Virus record (IMG/VR): IMGVR_UViG_3300021142_000021
Location: 18,376-82,375 of that record
DNA: 64,000 bases
Source of the DNA: a virus
Reading direction: 5' to 3' (one strand)
Each line of letters begins with the position of its first letter. Position 1 is the stretch's first letter. Below the pieces are notes generated by a model, which made no database searches, was not told the DNA's origin, and worked only from the letters and a program-made list of their open reading frames with translations. Both the position numbers and the translations under genes were made by a program. Below, piece after piece: positions 1 through 8,672 of this stretch.

Positions 1-59
1 GTGGATTAACAGCAACACAGAGAATAGGTCAGCAATTGCCCCAAAAGTCTTCACCATAA
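1..59 (+). CDS. C-terminal end of an upstream virion gene (partial)
   Basis: An open frame runs in from the window edge and stops at TAA 57-59, giving 18 residues that end QQLPQKSSP. It lies 15 bases before the hub gene on the same strand, as expected for the preceding baseplate gene of a T4-type cluster. Only the tail end is visible, so the product cannot be named. A chance open frame of this length is also possible. Confidence 0.4.
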   Translation, partial: GLTATQRIGQQLPQKSSP

Positions 60-74
60 TTTTAACAGGTACAT

Positions 75-2639
75 ATGTCGTATACAGATACACTAACCAG
101 AACAACAAAAACAACGAAATCTGATGCCGGCGAGGCAATGGGTCGGTCATCGCCGCTGACTGGGTTGTTTATAGGATTTATAAAAGAAGCGACAGACGTC
201 CAAAGAAACGGTAGATTACGTGTGTGGATTCCAGAATTTGGCTCTGCACCAGATAACCCCGATGGATGGACGATTTGCAGCTATTGTTCACCGTTTGCTG
301 GTGCGACAAACGTCGATACTATAAGCAAGACAGACACTCATTCATTTGATCAGACGCAGACATCATACGGTATGTGGATGGTGCCGCCTGACATTAATAA
401 TGAAGTATTGGTAATGTTTATTAATGGTGATGCATCTAGAGGGATATGGATTGGATGCCTGTATAATCAGTTTATGAATAATATGATTCCCGGTATGGCT
501 GCAGATGCTAAGAACTGGGAATATCCGGGCAAGGTTATACCTGTTGCCGAATATAATAAATGGGATAACATTGATACTCCTGATCGAGCAATTAAACCGT
601 ATCAGAAGACGAAATTTAAAGGTGTCGGTAATCAGGGACTTATTAACGATAAAGGTCGCGGCACAACAACATCCGGCGCAAGACGCGAAGCGCCAAGTAC
701 TGTATTCGGTATTATTACTCCGGGACCATTAATTGATAGCAATGTGACCTCTGATAAGTTTAGAAGAAAAGGTGGCTCATCCTTTATTATGGATGACGGC
801 GATGGTACAGAGTATGTTCAGCTTGTTACAAAGACAGGTGCCCAGATTAGACTAGATGAAACCAATGGTTTTGTTTACATGATTAATCGAGATGGTACAG
901 CATGGGTTCAGATGGATCAAACTGGAAACATAGATATCTTTAGTGCTGCTACTATCTCCTTACGCGGCCAGAAAGATATCAATATTCGTGCAGACAGAAA
1001 TGTAAATATTGAGGCGGGACAAAACGTCTTTATAAAGGCAGCGAAAGATACAATACAAGAAACTACTGTATTCACATATGATGTAAATAATGTACCGAAA
1101 ACAAAGACTATCCCTGTCTGGAACTATAAAGGCGAGGGACTCGGTGACGGTGGCAATATTGTTATGCAGGCTCTTAATAACTGGCACAGCACTACACAAA
1201 ATAATGCATTCTTAACTGTTGTTAATAATGATATGGACATTGATATCGGTAATGCATTTAGTCTTACAACAATTGCAGCAGGTCAAGATTATAATGCTAA
1301 ATTAGGTATTAAGATGTCTACTCAAGCTTCTATAGATTTAGTGGCAACAAGTAATATCAGAGTAGGAGCAAATGGTAGCGTATCTGTTGTAGGTATGGGC
1401 GATGTCGTATTATGTACTAGTGCTAATATGAGTCTTAATGCATCAGGTAATATTATAGAAACTGCTGCAGGATCATTCTCGTTAGATGCATCATTTGTGG
1501 GAATTGGCACTAGCGTTGGTATTAATGGAAACTTAGATGTCACTGGCAATATAACAGGCGGCACCATAGTAGGAAATTTCCCGGGACTTCGCGGCGGCGA
1601 TGGCGCCACAACTGGCGGCCCTGGTGCAGCACCATCACTAAGTTCACCTATTGCTGCACAACCTGCAATGACATCAGGTGTTGCTAAACAAGCCGAAATA
1701 AAACCACTTGTTGAGAAAATTAATATTCTTGCAACCTGGATTCCTACTGTAACATACCCTAAGTGGAAAAAAGATACGGCATACAATTCTGGCGATCTTA
1801 TTACCAATAATGATATTATATACATATGCAATGCAGGTGGCCAACCACCATCGGCAACATTTCCTGCACAACAATGGACAATACTTATTCCAGAAGATAA
1901 GTTTAAGAGAAAGGCCGAGTCTTTAGAAACAACACTTTCTAGACTTCCTACATATGAACCGTGCCCAGAACATGAAAACTTTGGTTTTGGATCTATTAGC
2001 GGTTATACACCAAAACAGACAGAAGCATCTAAGACATATGAAGGTTCGGGTGGTGCAGGTGGCGGAGCAACATCGTCGCCGGCGACTAACACAACACCGG
2101 GTGCAAATAATAAAGATATTGCACCTGTACCAGCCGAAGATAGTGCAATATCCAAAGACTTTAACATGGCCGCTTATCAATGCGAACTAAAGATAAACGA
2201 AGGTGTAAAATACGTCTCTTATAAGGATACAAAGGGTTTGCCAACAGGCGGCATTGGTCACTTATTGCGTCAAAATGAAATATCACAATATCCTGTACCG
2301 ACTACTATTTCCGAAGCACAAGTCAACACTTGGTTCCAGTCTGATGCGCCAAGTTCAATAGGTGGCGCACAACGATTATTAGGTATGGATTGTTGGAGTG
2401 GTTTATCTGATATTAGAAAACGTGCATGTGCAGACTTATGTTACAATATGGGTGAAGGTGGATTATCCAAATTCAAGAGCTTCTTAGCAGCAATGAAGGC
2501 AGGTAATTTCAATGAAGCTGGAGCACAATTAAAGAGTTCTGCTTGGTTTAACCAGGTAGGACAACGTGGTCCACGAATTATAACAATGATTGTACAAAAC
2601 GTCGACAGCAACGGTTGCGATAAAAAGTGGCCGACATGA
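75..2639 (+). CDS. 5: gp5-like baseplate hub protein with C-terminal T4-type lysozyme
   Basis: An 854-residue protein of the central baseplate hub/spike, expected to pierce the envelope and cut peptidoglycan locally. Residues about 25-150 fit a gp5-type OB-fold. Residues about 270-500 carry short repeating N-x-N-I-x-A-type strands, as in a beta-helix. A Gly/Ser/Ala-rich linker follows. The last ~160 residues match T4 lysozyme (GH24), with Glu in KINEG (~709), Asp in YKDTKG (~718) and Thr in PTGGIGH (~723), the known catalytic triad arrangement. In T4 gp5 the lysozyme lies between the OB-fold and the beta-helix; here it is at the C-terminus, so the domain order is permuted. M15, gp25 and gp6 genes follow. 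The start is ATG 75; its ribosome site is weak. Confidence 0.9.
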   Translation: MSYTDTLTRTTKTTKSDAGEAMGRSSPLTGLFIGFIKEATDVQRNGRLRVWIPEFGSAPDNPDGWTICSYCSPFAGATNVDTISKTDTHSFDQTQTSYGMWMVPPDINNEVLVMFINGDASRGIWIGCLYNQFMNNMIPGMAADAKNWEYPGKVIPVAEYNKWDNIDTPDRAIKPYQKTKFKGVGNQGLINDKGRGTTTSGARREAPSTVFGIITPGPLIDSNVTSDKFRRKGGSSFIMDDGDGTEYVQLVTKTGAQIRLDETNGFVYMINRDGTAWVQMDQTGNIDIFSAATISLRGQKDINIRADRNVNIEAGQNVFIKAAKDTIQETTVFTYDVNNVPKTKTIPVWNYKGEGLGDGGNIVMQALNNWHSTTQNNAFLTVVNNDMDIDIGNAFSLTTIAAGQDYNAKLGIKMSTQASIDLVATSNIRVGANGSVSVVGMGDVVLCTSANMSLNASGNIIETAAGSFSLDASFVGIGTSVGINGNLDVTGNITGGTIVGNFPGLRGGDGATTGGPGAAPSLSSPIAAQPAMTSGVAKQAEIKPLVEKINILATWIPTVTYPKWKKDTAYNSGDLITNNDIIYICNAGGQPPSATFPAQQWTILIPEDKFKRKAESLETTLSRLPTYEPCPEHENFGFGSISGYTPKQTEASKTYEGSGGAGGGATSSPATNTTPGANNKDIAPVPAEDSAISKDFNMAAYQCELKINEGVKYVSYKDTKGLPTGGIGHLLRQNEISQYPVPTTISEAQVNTWFQSDAPSSIGGAQRLLGMDCWSGLSDIRKRACADLCYNMGEGGLSKFKSFLAAMKAGNFNEAGAQLKSSAWFNQVGQRGPRIITMIVQNVDSNGCDKKWPT

Positions 2640-2645
2640 TAAATA
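2638..2645 (+). promoter_or_regulatory. T4-type late promoter motif GATAAATA
   Basis: GATAAATA overlaps the TGA stop of the hub gene and ends four bases before the ATG of the HNH endonuclease gene. It resembles the T4 late -10 element TATAAATA. At this spacing the transcript would start at or next to the ATG, giving an almost leaderless message. Confidence 0.5.
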
Positions 2646-2649
2646 TAGT

Positions 2650-3375
2650 ATGAACTATATACAACATTATAATAATCTAATAGATCGAGCAAAATATAGA
2701 AATCTCGAAATATATAAAGAACAACATCATATATTACCGATATGCATAGGTGGGACGAATCATAAAGATAATCTTGTTTATCTTACACCCGAAGAACATC
2801 TTATTGCACACTTGTTATTGATTAAAATATATAATGATCCTAAGTTAATATATGCGGCTAAGTGGATGACAAATCGTGTAAAAAATAATAAAGAATATGG
2901 GTGGTTAAGAAAAAAACATTCGGAAATAATGTCGAATCGAATTATTTCTAATGAAACAAAACAAAAGATGTCTATAGCTCAGAAGAATAGACCAAAAGAC
3001 GTACAAGACAGAATAACTTATGCCCAACAAAATAGATCTCCCGAAACAAGAAAGAATATGTCAGATGCACATATGGGACATATAGTATCAGATGAGACAA
3101 AAGAAAAAATTAGAAACGCAAATATAGGTAGACGACATACAGAAGAAACCAAACAGAAAATGTCTGCATCCCGATCGGGAGAAAAGAATCATAGTTTTGG
3201 AAAAAGTCCAACCCAAGAGACACGATTGAAAATGAAAGAATCGGCTAAAAATAGGCCACCACAGTCAGCAGAGACAAAAAGAAAGAAATCTGAAAAATTA
3301 AAAGGCAGAATTATGTCTACTGAAACAAAACAGAAGATGCGAGACGCTGCAAATAAACGATATCATAAGGAATAA
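2650..3375 (+). CDS. HNH homing endonuclease with NUMOD3-type repeats
   Basis: About 241 residues. An HNH nuclease motif lies near the N-terminus (EQHHILP, then NLVYL, then EEHLIAH, residues ~24-60). It is followed by several repeats of the ETKxKMSxA type (SNETKQKM, SDETKEKI, TEETKQKM, SAETKRKK), which are NUMOD3 DNA-binding repeats of homing endonucleases. The gene lies between the hub and M15 genes without disturbing either, as free-standing homing endonucleases do in T4-like phages. I chose ATG 2650, which begins MNYIQHYNNLIDRA. An upstream in-frame ATG would overlap the hub gene. Confidence 0.88.
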   Translation: MNYIQHYNNLIDRAKYRNLEIYKEQHHILPICIGGTNHKDNLVYLTPEEHLIAHLLLIKIYNDPKLIYAAKWMTNRVKNNKEYGWLRKKHSEIMSNRIISNETKQKMSIAQKNRPKDVQDRITYAQQNRSPETRKNMSDAHMGHIVSDETKEKIRNANIGRRHTEETKQKMSASRSGEKNHSFGKSPTQETRLKMKESAKNRPPQSAETKRKKSEKLKGRIMSTETKQKMRDAANKRYHKE

Positions 3376-3376
3376 T

Positions 3377-4156
3377 ATGGCCGGATGTAAAGCGCCCACT
3401 GTGATTGTTGGTGGAGTGACAATGTCAACAAGCGATGCCGAAAATGCCCAGGCATTATTAGAAGAACTCGGCGGCGATAACGGCGATCCAACATTCGACG
3501 AATACAATAGTAACATAGCCGGCGGCAATAATGCAAATGGTGCCAATGGTGTCCAGGTAGGTAATCCATCGACACAAACATCGTTGCCCGGGCCAAATAC
3601 AACACCTCCATTTGCTTCCGATGACAAGGTTCCGCCATATATTCCAGGTAAACCAGTACCTCAAGGAGCATGGTCCGGCGATTATGACGAACCATTAAGT
3701 CCTAATTTTAAAGTCAGAGATTTTACTATCAATGCATTCTTCCCTAATCAACTTACTAATTTTACGGATATTACAGATCGATTTAATAATTTAAAGGCCC
3801 TGGCTGTGAATGTAGCAGAACCACTTTTGGCTAAATTTGGTAAGTTTAGAATAAATTCTTCTATAAGAAATCAGGAAACTTGTCCCGGCCCTAATCATAG
3901 TCAACACACGCAAGGTATGGCTATGGATATACAATTTCCGGGATGGAGTCTCGATAAGTATTGGGAAATGGCACCGTGGATAAGGGATAATTTACCGTAT
4001 GATCAAATGATATACGAGTATAGTGATAAGTCAGGATCTGTATGGTATCACCTAAGTTATAATCAGGCCGGTAATCGAAAACCCGGTGATCCGTTGAAAG
4101 TTATGACAATGTGGCATAATAAATATGACCATGGCGGGCTAAAAAGGTACGCATAG
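3377..4156 (+). CDS. M15-family peptidase, probably tail-associated endolysin or spike enzyme
   Basis: 259 residues. The C-terminal ~140 match the zinc D-Ala-D-Ala carboxypeptidase/L-Ala-D-Glu peptidase family M15: HTQGMAMDI (~176-184) supplies the first His and the Asp zinc ligands, and WYHLSY (~224) the second His. The first ~100 residues are rich in Gly, Asn and Pro with no recognised domain and may be a flexible tether. The position between the hub-lysozyme and gp25 genes suggests a virion enzyme that helps the tail through peptidoglycan. A soluble lysis enzyme is an alternative. Confidence 0.8.
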   Translation: MAGCKAPTVIVGGVTMSTSDAENAQALLEELGGDNGDPTFDEYNSNIAGGNNANGANGVQVGNPSTQTSLPGPNTTPPFASDDKVPPYIPGKPVPQGAWSGDYDEPLSPNFKVRDFTINAFFPNQLTNFTDITDRFNNLKALAVNVAEPLLAKFGKFRINSSIRNQETCPGPNHSQHTQGMAMDIQFPGWSLDKYWEMAPWIRDNLPYDQMIYEYSDKSGSVWYHLSYNQAGNRKPGDPLKVMTMWHNKYDHGGLKRYA

Positions 4157-4163
4157 ACACCGA

Positions 4164-4195
4164 AATAAATACCTATATAATTTTCTTGATAAATA
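4164..4195 (+). promoter_or_regulatory. Late promoter region upstream of gp25
   Basis: AATAAATA (4164-4171) and GATAAATA (4188-4195) lie 17-40 bases before the gp25 start. The second is preceded by TATATAATTTTC, and this whole block recurs with one change before the 3376-residue gene (8601-8622). Repetition of an extended motif at two virion transcription units supports a genuine phage late promoter. Confidence 0.7.
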
Positions 4196-4211
4196 ACAGA
4201 AAGAGAATTAT

Positions 4212-4631
4212 ATGGCATCAAATCAGCGTGGGTTAGTTCAGAAAAACATCATAACAAGGAAACCCTACTTTGTTGGATTCAACACGGTAAACCAGCCCTC
4301 ACCTCCGTATTCGATGACTAATATTAATTTAGTCAAGAGAGATATCCTGAATCAATTTGCTACACCACTGGGAACTAGACTAATGTTGCCGGGATTTGGT
4401 ACAAACATTTATAGCTATTTGTTTGATCCGTTTGATGATTATACTAAAAATGCAATTATTGAAGATGCCGTAAGAGTTGTACAAGACGAACCGCGAGTAG
4501 AACTTGTATCTATTGATGTCTTCCAAAGTGACCAAGCATTAACTATTGCTATGGTATTATTATTTGTACCAGAATCTATTACTGATAGTTTATTTGCTAC
4601 ATTCTCGCTAACCGATAAGGAATCGTTCTAA
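4212..4631 (+). CDS. 25: gp25-like baseplate wedge subunit
   Basis: 139 residues, the usual size of T4 gp25 and of its lysozyme-like relatives in contractile injection systems. Visible hallmarks are RDILNQFATPLGTRLMLPGFG (residues ~37-57) and LFDPFD. The protein forms part of the wedge core beside gp6 and gp53. Its stop overlaps the gp6 start by one base (TAATG), which suggests translational coupling. Confidence 0.92.
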   Translation: MASNQRGLVQKNIITRKPYFVGFNTVNQPSPPYSMTNINLVKRDILNQFATPLGTRLMLPGFGTNIYSYLFDPFDDYTKNAIIEDAVRVVQDEPRVELVSIDVFQSDQALTIAMVLLFVPESITDSLFATFSLTDKESF

Positions 4632-7600
4632 TGTCTGAAAGTATTCGCCAGTCAAATCTTTTCGCCTCAGAAGATTATAAGAAAGTCTTTCAGGCATATC
4701 AATTTATTGATTATACAGCCTATGACTTCGACACACTAAAGCAGGCAATGATTAATTATATTCAGATCTATTATCCTGAAGATTTTAACGATTATGTTGA
4801 AAGTTCTGAATTTATTGCAATCATCGAACTTATTGCATACTTCGGAACAAGTTTAGCATTTAGAACTGACTTAAATAGTCGCGAAAACTTTATTGATACA
4901 GCCGAACGTAGAGAAAGTATTATCCGTTTAGCTCAGATGGTTAATTATGTTCCAAGTAGAAATATTGCCGCAGCTGGATTATTTAAGGTTGCGTCTGTGC
5001 AAACAAATCAGCCACTTACTGATGCAAACGGTATTAATATTGGTTCTCGTTCGGTATATTGGAACGATCCCAATAATCCAGATTGGTTTGACCAATTTGT
5101 GCAAATTTGTAATGCTGCATTTAGCTCGCTAAATCCGTTCGGTCGTCCTACAAAAAGCGGAGTAATAGGAAATATTCCAACTGACCTATACCAGTTAAAT
5201 AATGTTACAAGACAAAATGTTACATATCCGGCTATTATTACTATCAATAGTCAGCAGTATCCTATAGATATCTGTAATCCAGATTTTATATCTAATCAAA
5301 CAATCTTTGAGAGGGATCCAGATCCTGATAACGCATTTAATTTCTTATACAGAAATGATAGTCTCGGTGTCGCATCTGCAAATACTGGGTTCTTTCTATA
5401 CTTTAAGCAAGGCAATTTAATAAACACAGATACGAATTTTGATTTCCCTGTGCCAAATAGATTATTCCCGATTGATATTCAGAATATTAATCAAGATGAC
5501 GTGTATGTTCAACAGACGGATCAGACAGGTACGGTTATAAACAAATGGCTTAAGGTGCCTGCACTCGCCGGGGAAAATATTATCTACAATAGTATTCAGT
5601 TTGCACAAAGAAATATTTTTGACGTATTATCTGGTGCTAATGATACTGTCACTATAAGATTTGCTGATGGTAATTTCGGTAATGTACCGACAGGATTATT
5701 TAGATTCTGGACTCGTATTAGTGCAAATCAAGCTCTTGTTATTAGACCAAATGATGCACAAGGTCTTCAGATCAATATTCCTTATATTGGAGTAGATCAG
5801 CAATCATATACATTGCAAGTTATTTTCAATTTAGAACAAACAATTGGTAATGCTGCTCCATCAGAAACTAATGATCAAATTAGATTGCGTGCTCCAGAAG
5901 TATTCTCAACGCAATCTCGTATGGTTAATGGTAGTGACTATAATGTTCTACCACTTATTTACGGTAATCAGATTACAAAGTTACAGGCAATAGCTAGAAC
6001 ATTTAGTGGAGATAGTCGTTATATCGACCTAAATGACCCAACTGGTTTCCATAAGGATTTAATTATATTCGGGCAAGATGGTGCATTATTTAGAGATAAT
6101 CAAAACGTATTAACAGAAGTTATACAAGACTCATCTAACTCGGGAACAATTAATCAGATCCTTGTAAACACAATTCAGTCAATGTTGCAAGATCCTAAAG
6201 TTAATAAGTTCTTCTATGATGAATACGTGCCTCAATTCGAGTCTACGATTAGAGTTAATCCGCCAAACACCGGTAGATCATTACTGGATTTAGTGCCAAC
6301 ATTGGGTGATCCTTCGTCGCCACTATTCTGGCAGACAAGCCCTGCTAAATTTAAAAATACAACAGGGTTCTTTAGTGGAGCAGCGGGTTCTCCTACAGCC
6401 TTACCATTAGTAAATACACTCACACCAGATAATCTTCCAAACAGTGTGTATGAACCGTGGAACCTTATATCTGCAGGGGCAGTATTACAATTTGAATTAC
6501 CAGGAGACTCAACTACACTGAACTCGGCAGGGGTGAATAGTGTTATTCAAAATGGTATTCCACAAATTGTTAATCCATTAAATCCATATGCTAATATCGG
6601 CCCGATAGAATTGGGTGTGAATGAACAAGTGAATTATCGCGCAGCAAAGGTGTATCCTGCTTTTAGAAATGTATTAAATTCTACAGAAATTAACGGTAAT
6701 GGTGGGTCCGAACCTACAGGATTCTATGGAATTAACAACAGAATAAATGATGGACAATCATTCTGGATGTATTATGATTTATTAACAGACGAATGGCATA
6801 CATTTGCGAATCCGGGAGCAGGCGTATCACAACCGTTTGAATATGCACCTGCCGATATTGATATAATAAGCGGGACTCCACAAATCTATTCAACAACTAA
6901 TTGGACAACAACAACACAGGGTGGTCTATTATATATTTCTATTGTTCCTAATCTAGATACAACAGTAACATATGATCTAACGGCTAGAGGCCGAGTTTAC
7001 GTTTTTGAATCATATAGAGATGTTAGATTCTATTGGGAACCAAATAAAGTTATTATCGATAATGCCTCTGGATTAGCATTGCAAGATTCTATTGAATTTA
7101 TGCCCTTCATTAATACAAATGCTTCTATTGATAACAACTTACCGCCAGCGCCACCAATTAATGGTCTAACAGCATTTCTGAATGCTCGGGTTGATTTTAA
7201 TATCTCCGGAGTATATATTCAGGACGATGGATATCTTGATAATGCCAAAGTGCAGATATCACTTGTTGATGTAAATGGTGATGGTATACCCGATGACCCA
7301 GGTGCATTTGACAGAATAGTTTCAACAACAGATAGAGTTGTGTTTGAATATTATACAGATGCTATATCCGGTTATCAAAGTACTCGTCCGTGGATTTCTA
7401 GGTGGAAAACTAATCTAGAAAATATATCTACACCATTATATGTTTATTTCCCTATGTTAACCCCGGGAAGTGATATAACAATTTACAGTTCACCATATAT
7501 AGCAGATCAAATATTAACAGGTACAGATATTCTTAATCCTGGCGGCGTTAGTGGACTTAATTATGTATATATGGATTCTGTAGATTTACTATTCATTAAT

Positions 7601-8596
7601 AATCTAGCACAACTTCATTATACAGATCCAATCGGCCACCCAGCACCATATGTTGTTAGTATTGCTAATCAATTAAGTTTATTTTTCAATAATACTAGCT
7701 CATCAACTGATGCAATTATATCTGCAATTTATCCTTGGTTGGCAGGAACATATACTCTAGTTAATAAATCAAGTACTTTAACAACATACTTCTTAAATAA
7801 GAGTTATCTAATACCTAATACTCCGGGATTTGGCGTATATTATACATTCGGGTTTGTGACTACATCTAATACAGGGTATATCACTGGCAGCGTAATAGAA
7901 GATGCACTAGATACAACTCATTATGATAAAAATGGTAAATCGTTTACTCAAAATACAACGGTACCTACGGCACAACAATTGCCGGTATACTTCAAATGGA
8001 GTCATTATTCCCCGATTGACCAACGAATAGACCCGGCAGCAACAAATATTATTGATATGCTTGTTATTACTAATAGTTTCTATACCGATATGATAAATTG
8101 GAGAAATAGTAATGGAACTGTTCTTACTTTACCTGCATCGCCAACAACAGAAGATCTTAGAATACAATTTCAGAACTTAGATCAATATAAAATGGTTAGC
8201 GATTCAATGATATGGAATTCGGGTGTATTTAGATTATTATTCGGCACACAGGCTGCACCAGAATTACAGGCAACTTTTAAAGTAGTAAAGGCAGCATCAA
8301 CAAACATTAGCGATAATGAAGTTAAGACAATGGTTATAACTGCTATAGATCAATATTTTGATATCAGGAACTGGGATTTTGGTGAAAACTTCTTCTATAC
8401 AGAACTTGCAGCATTCATACATCAGCAACTTTCTACAATTATTAGCACTGTTGTTATTGTGCCTAATAGTGCCAATTCGTTATTTGGTAACTTATTTGAA
8501 ATTATAGCAAAACCTAACGAATTGTTTATGTCAACTGCAACAGTAAATAATGTGCAGATAGTGTCCGGTTTAACAGACCAAAATCTCCGAGTTTAA
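4631..8596 (+). CDS. 6: gp6-like baseplate wedge protein
   Basis: 1321 residues, about twice the T4 gp6 length. The N-terminus is of gp6 type: a YDFDTLKQAMINYIQ helix, then YPEDFNDYVESSEF and LAYRTDLN-like segments (residues ~25-90). This is the region from which gp6 dimers clamp the baseplate inner ring. The long C-terminal part is rich in Asn, Thr and Ile with beta-structure character, as in marine T4-like phages. It directly follows gp25, the conserved T4 order. Confidence 0.9.
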   Translation: MSESIRQSNLFASEDYKKVFQAYQFIDYTAYDFDTLKQAMINYIQIYYPEDFNDYVESSEFIAIIELIAYFGTSLAFRTDLNSRENFIDTAERRESIIRLAQMVNYVPSRNIAAAGLFKVASVQTNQPLTDANGINIGSRSVYWNDPNNPDWFDQFVQICNAAFSSLNPFGRPTKSGVIGNIPTDLYQLNNVTRQNVTYPAIITINSQQYPIDICNPDFISNQTIFERDPDPDNAFNFLYRNDSLGVASANTGFFLYFKQGNLINTDTNFDFPVPNRLFPIDIQNINQDDVYVQQTDQTGTVINKWLKVPALAGENIIYNSIQFAQRNIFDVLSGANDTVTIRFADGNFGNVPTGLFRFWTRISANQALVIRPNDAQGLQINIPYIGVDQQSYTLQVIFNLEQTIGNAAPSETNDQIRLRAPEVFSTQSRMVNGSDYNVLPLIYGNQITKLQAIARTFSGDSRYIDLNDPTGFHKDLIIFGQDGALFRDNQNVLTEVIQDSSNSGTINQILVNTIQSMLQDPKVNKFFYDEYVPQFESTIRVNPPNTGRSLLDLVPTLGDPSSPLFWQTSPAKFKNTTGFFSGAAGSPTALPLVNTLTPDNLPNSVYEPWNLISAGAVLQFELPGDSTTLNSAGVNSVIQNGIPQIVNPLNPYANIGPIELGVNEQVNYRAAKVYPAFRNVLNSTEINGNGGSEPTGFYGINNRINDGQSFWMYYDLLTDEWHTFANPGAGVSQPFEYAPADIDIISGTPQIYSTTNWTTTTQGGLLYISIVPNLDTTVTYDLTARGRVYVFESYRDVRFYWEPNKVIIDNASGLALQDSIEFMPFINTNASIDNNLPPAPPINGLTAFLNARVDFNISGVYIQDDGYLDNAKVQISLVDVNGDGIPDDPGAFDRIVSTTDRVVFEYYTDAISGYQSTRPWISRWKTNLENISTPLYVYFPMLTPGSDITIYSSPYIADQILTGTDILNPGGVSGLNYVYMDSVDLLFINNLAQLHYTDPIGHPAPYVVSIANQLSLFFNNTSSSTDAIISAIYPWLAGTYTLVNKSSTLTTYFLNKSYLIPNTPGFGVYYTFGFVTTSNTGYITGSVIEDALDTTHYDKNGKSFTQNTTVPTAQQLPVYFKWSHYSPIDQRIDPAATNIIDMLVITNSFYTDMINWRNSNGTVLTLPASPTTEDLRIQFQNLDQYKMVSDSMIWNSGVFRLLFGTQAAPELQATFKVVKAASTNISDNEVKTMVITAIDQYFDIRNWDFGENFFYTELAAFIHQQLSTIISTVVIVPNSANSLFGNLFEIIAKPNELFMSTATVNNVQIVSGLTDQNLRV

Positions 8597-8600
8597 ACTG

Positions 8601-8622
8601 TATATAATTTTCGTGATAAATA
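8601..8622 (+). promoter_or_regulatory. Late promoter upstream of the giant structural gene
   Basis: GATAAATA at 8615-8622 is preceded by TATATAATTTTC plus two bases, the same extended block as before gp25. It lies 50 bases before ATG 8673. Confidence 0.7.
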
Positions 8623-8629
8623 CTGAAAA

Positions 8630-8655
8630 GAGATAGTCATGCACATGGCTATCTC
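8630..8655 (+). promoter_or_regulatory. Hairpin in the leader of the giant structural gene
   Basis: GAGATAG (8630-8636) pairs perfectly with CTATCTC (8649-8655) across a 12-base loop containing CATG twice. It would lie in the 5' leader of the late transcript, 17 bases before the ATG. It may stabilise the message or tune translation. The function is inferred only. Confidence 0.4.
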
Positions 8656-8672
8656 GTACAACGGAAATCATA

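Noticed and set aside
1322-1831. Long minus-strand open frame (169 residues) opposite the hub gene
   Set aside because: It lies fully inside a well-supported gene in the other strand, has no ribosome site or neighbours, and is explained by the Ile/Val/Thr-rich coding strand.
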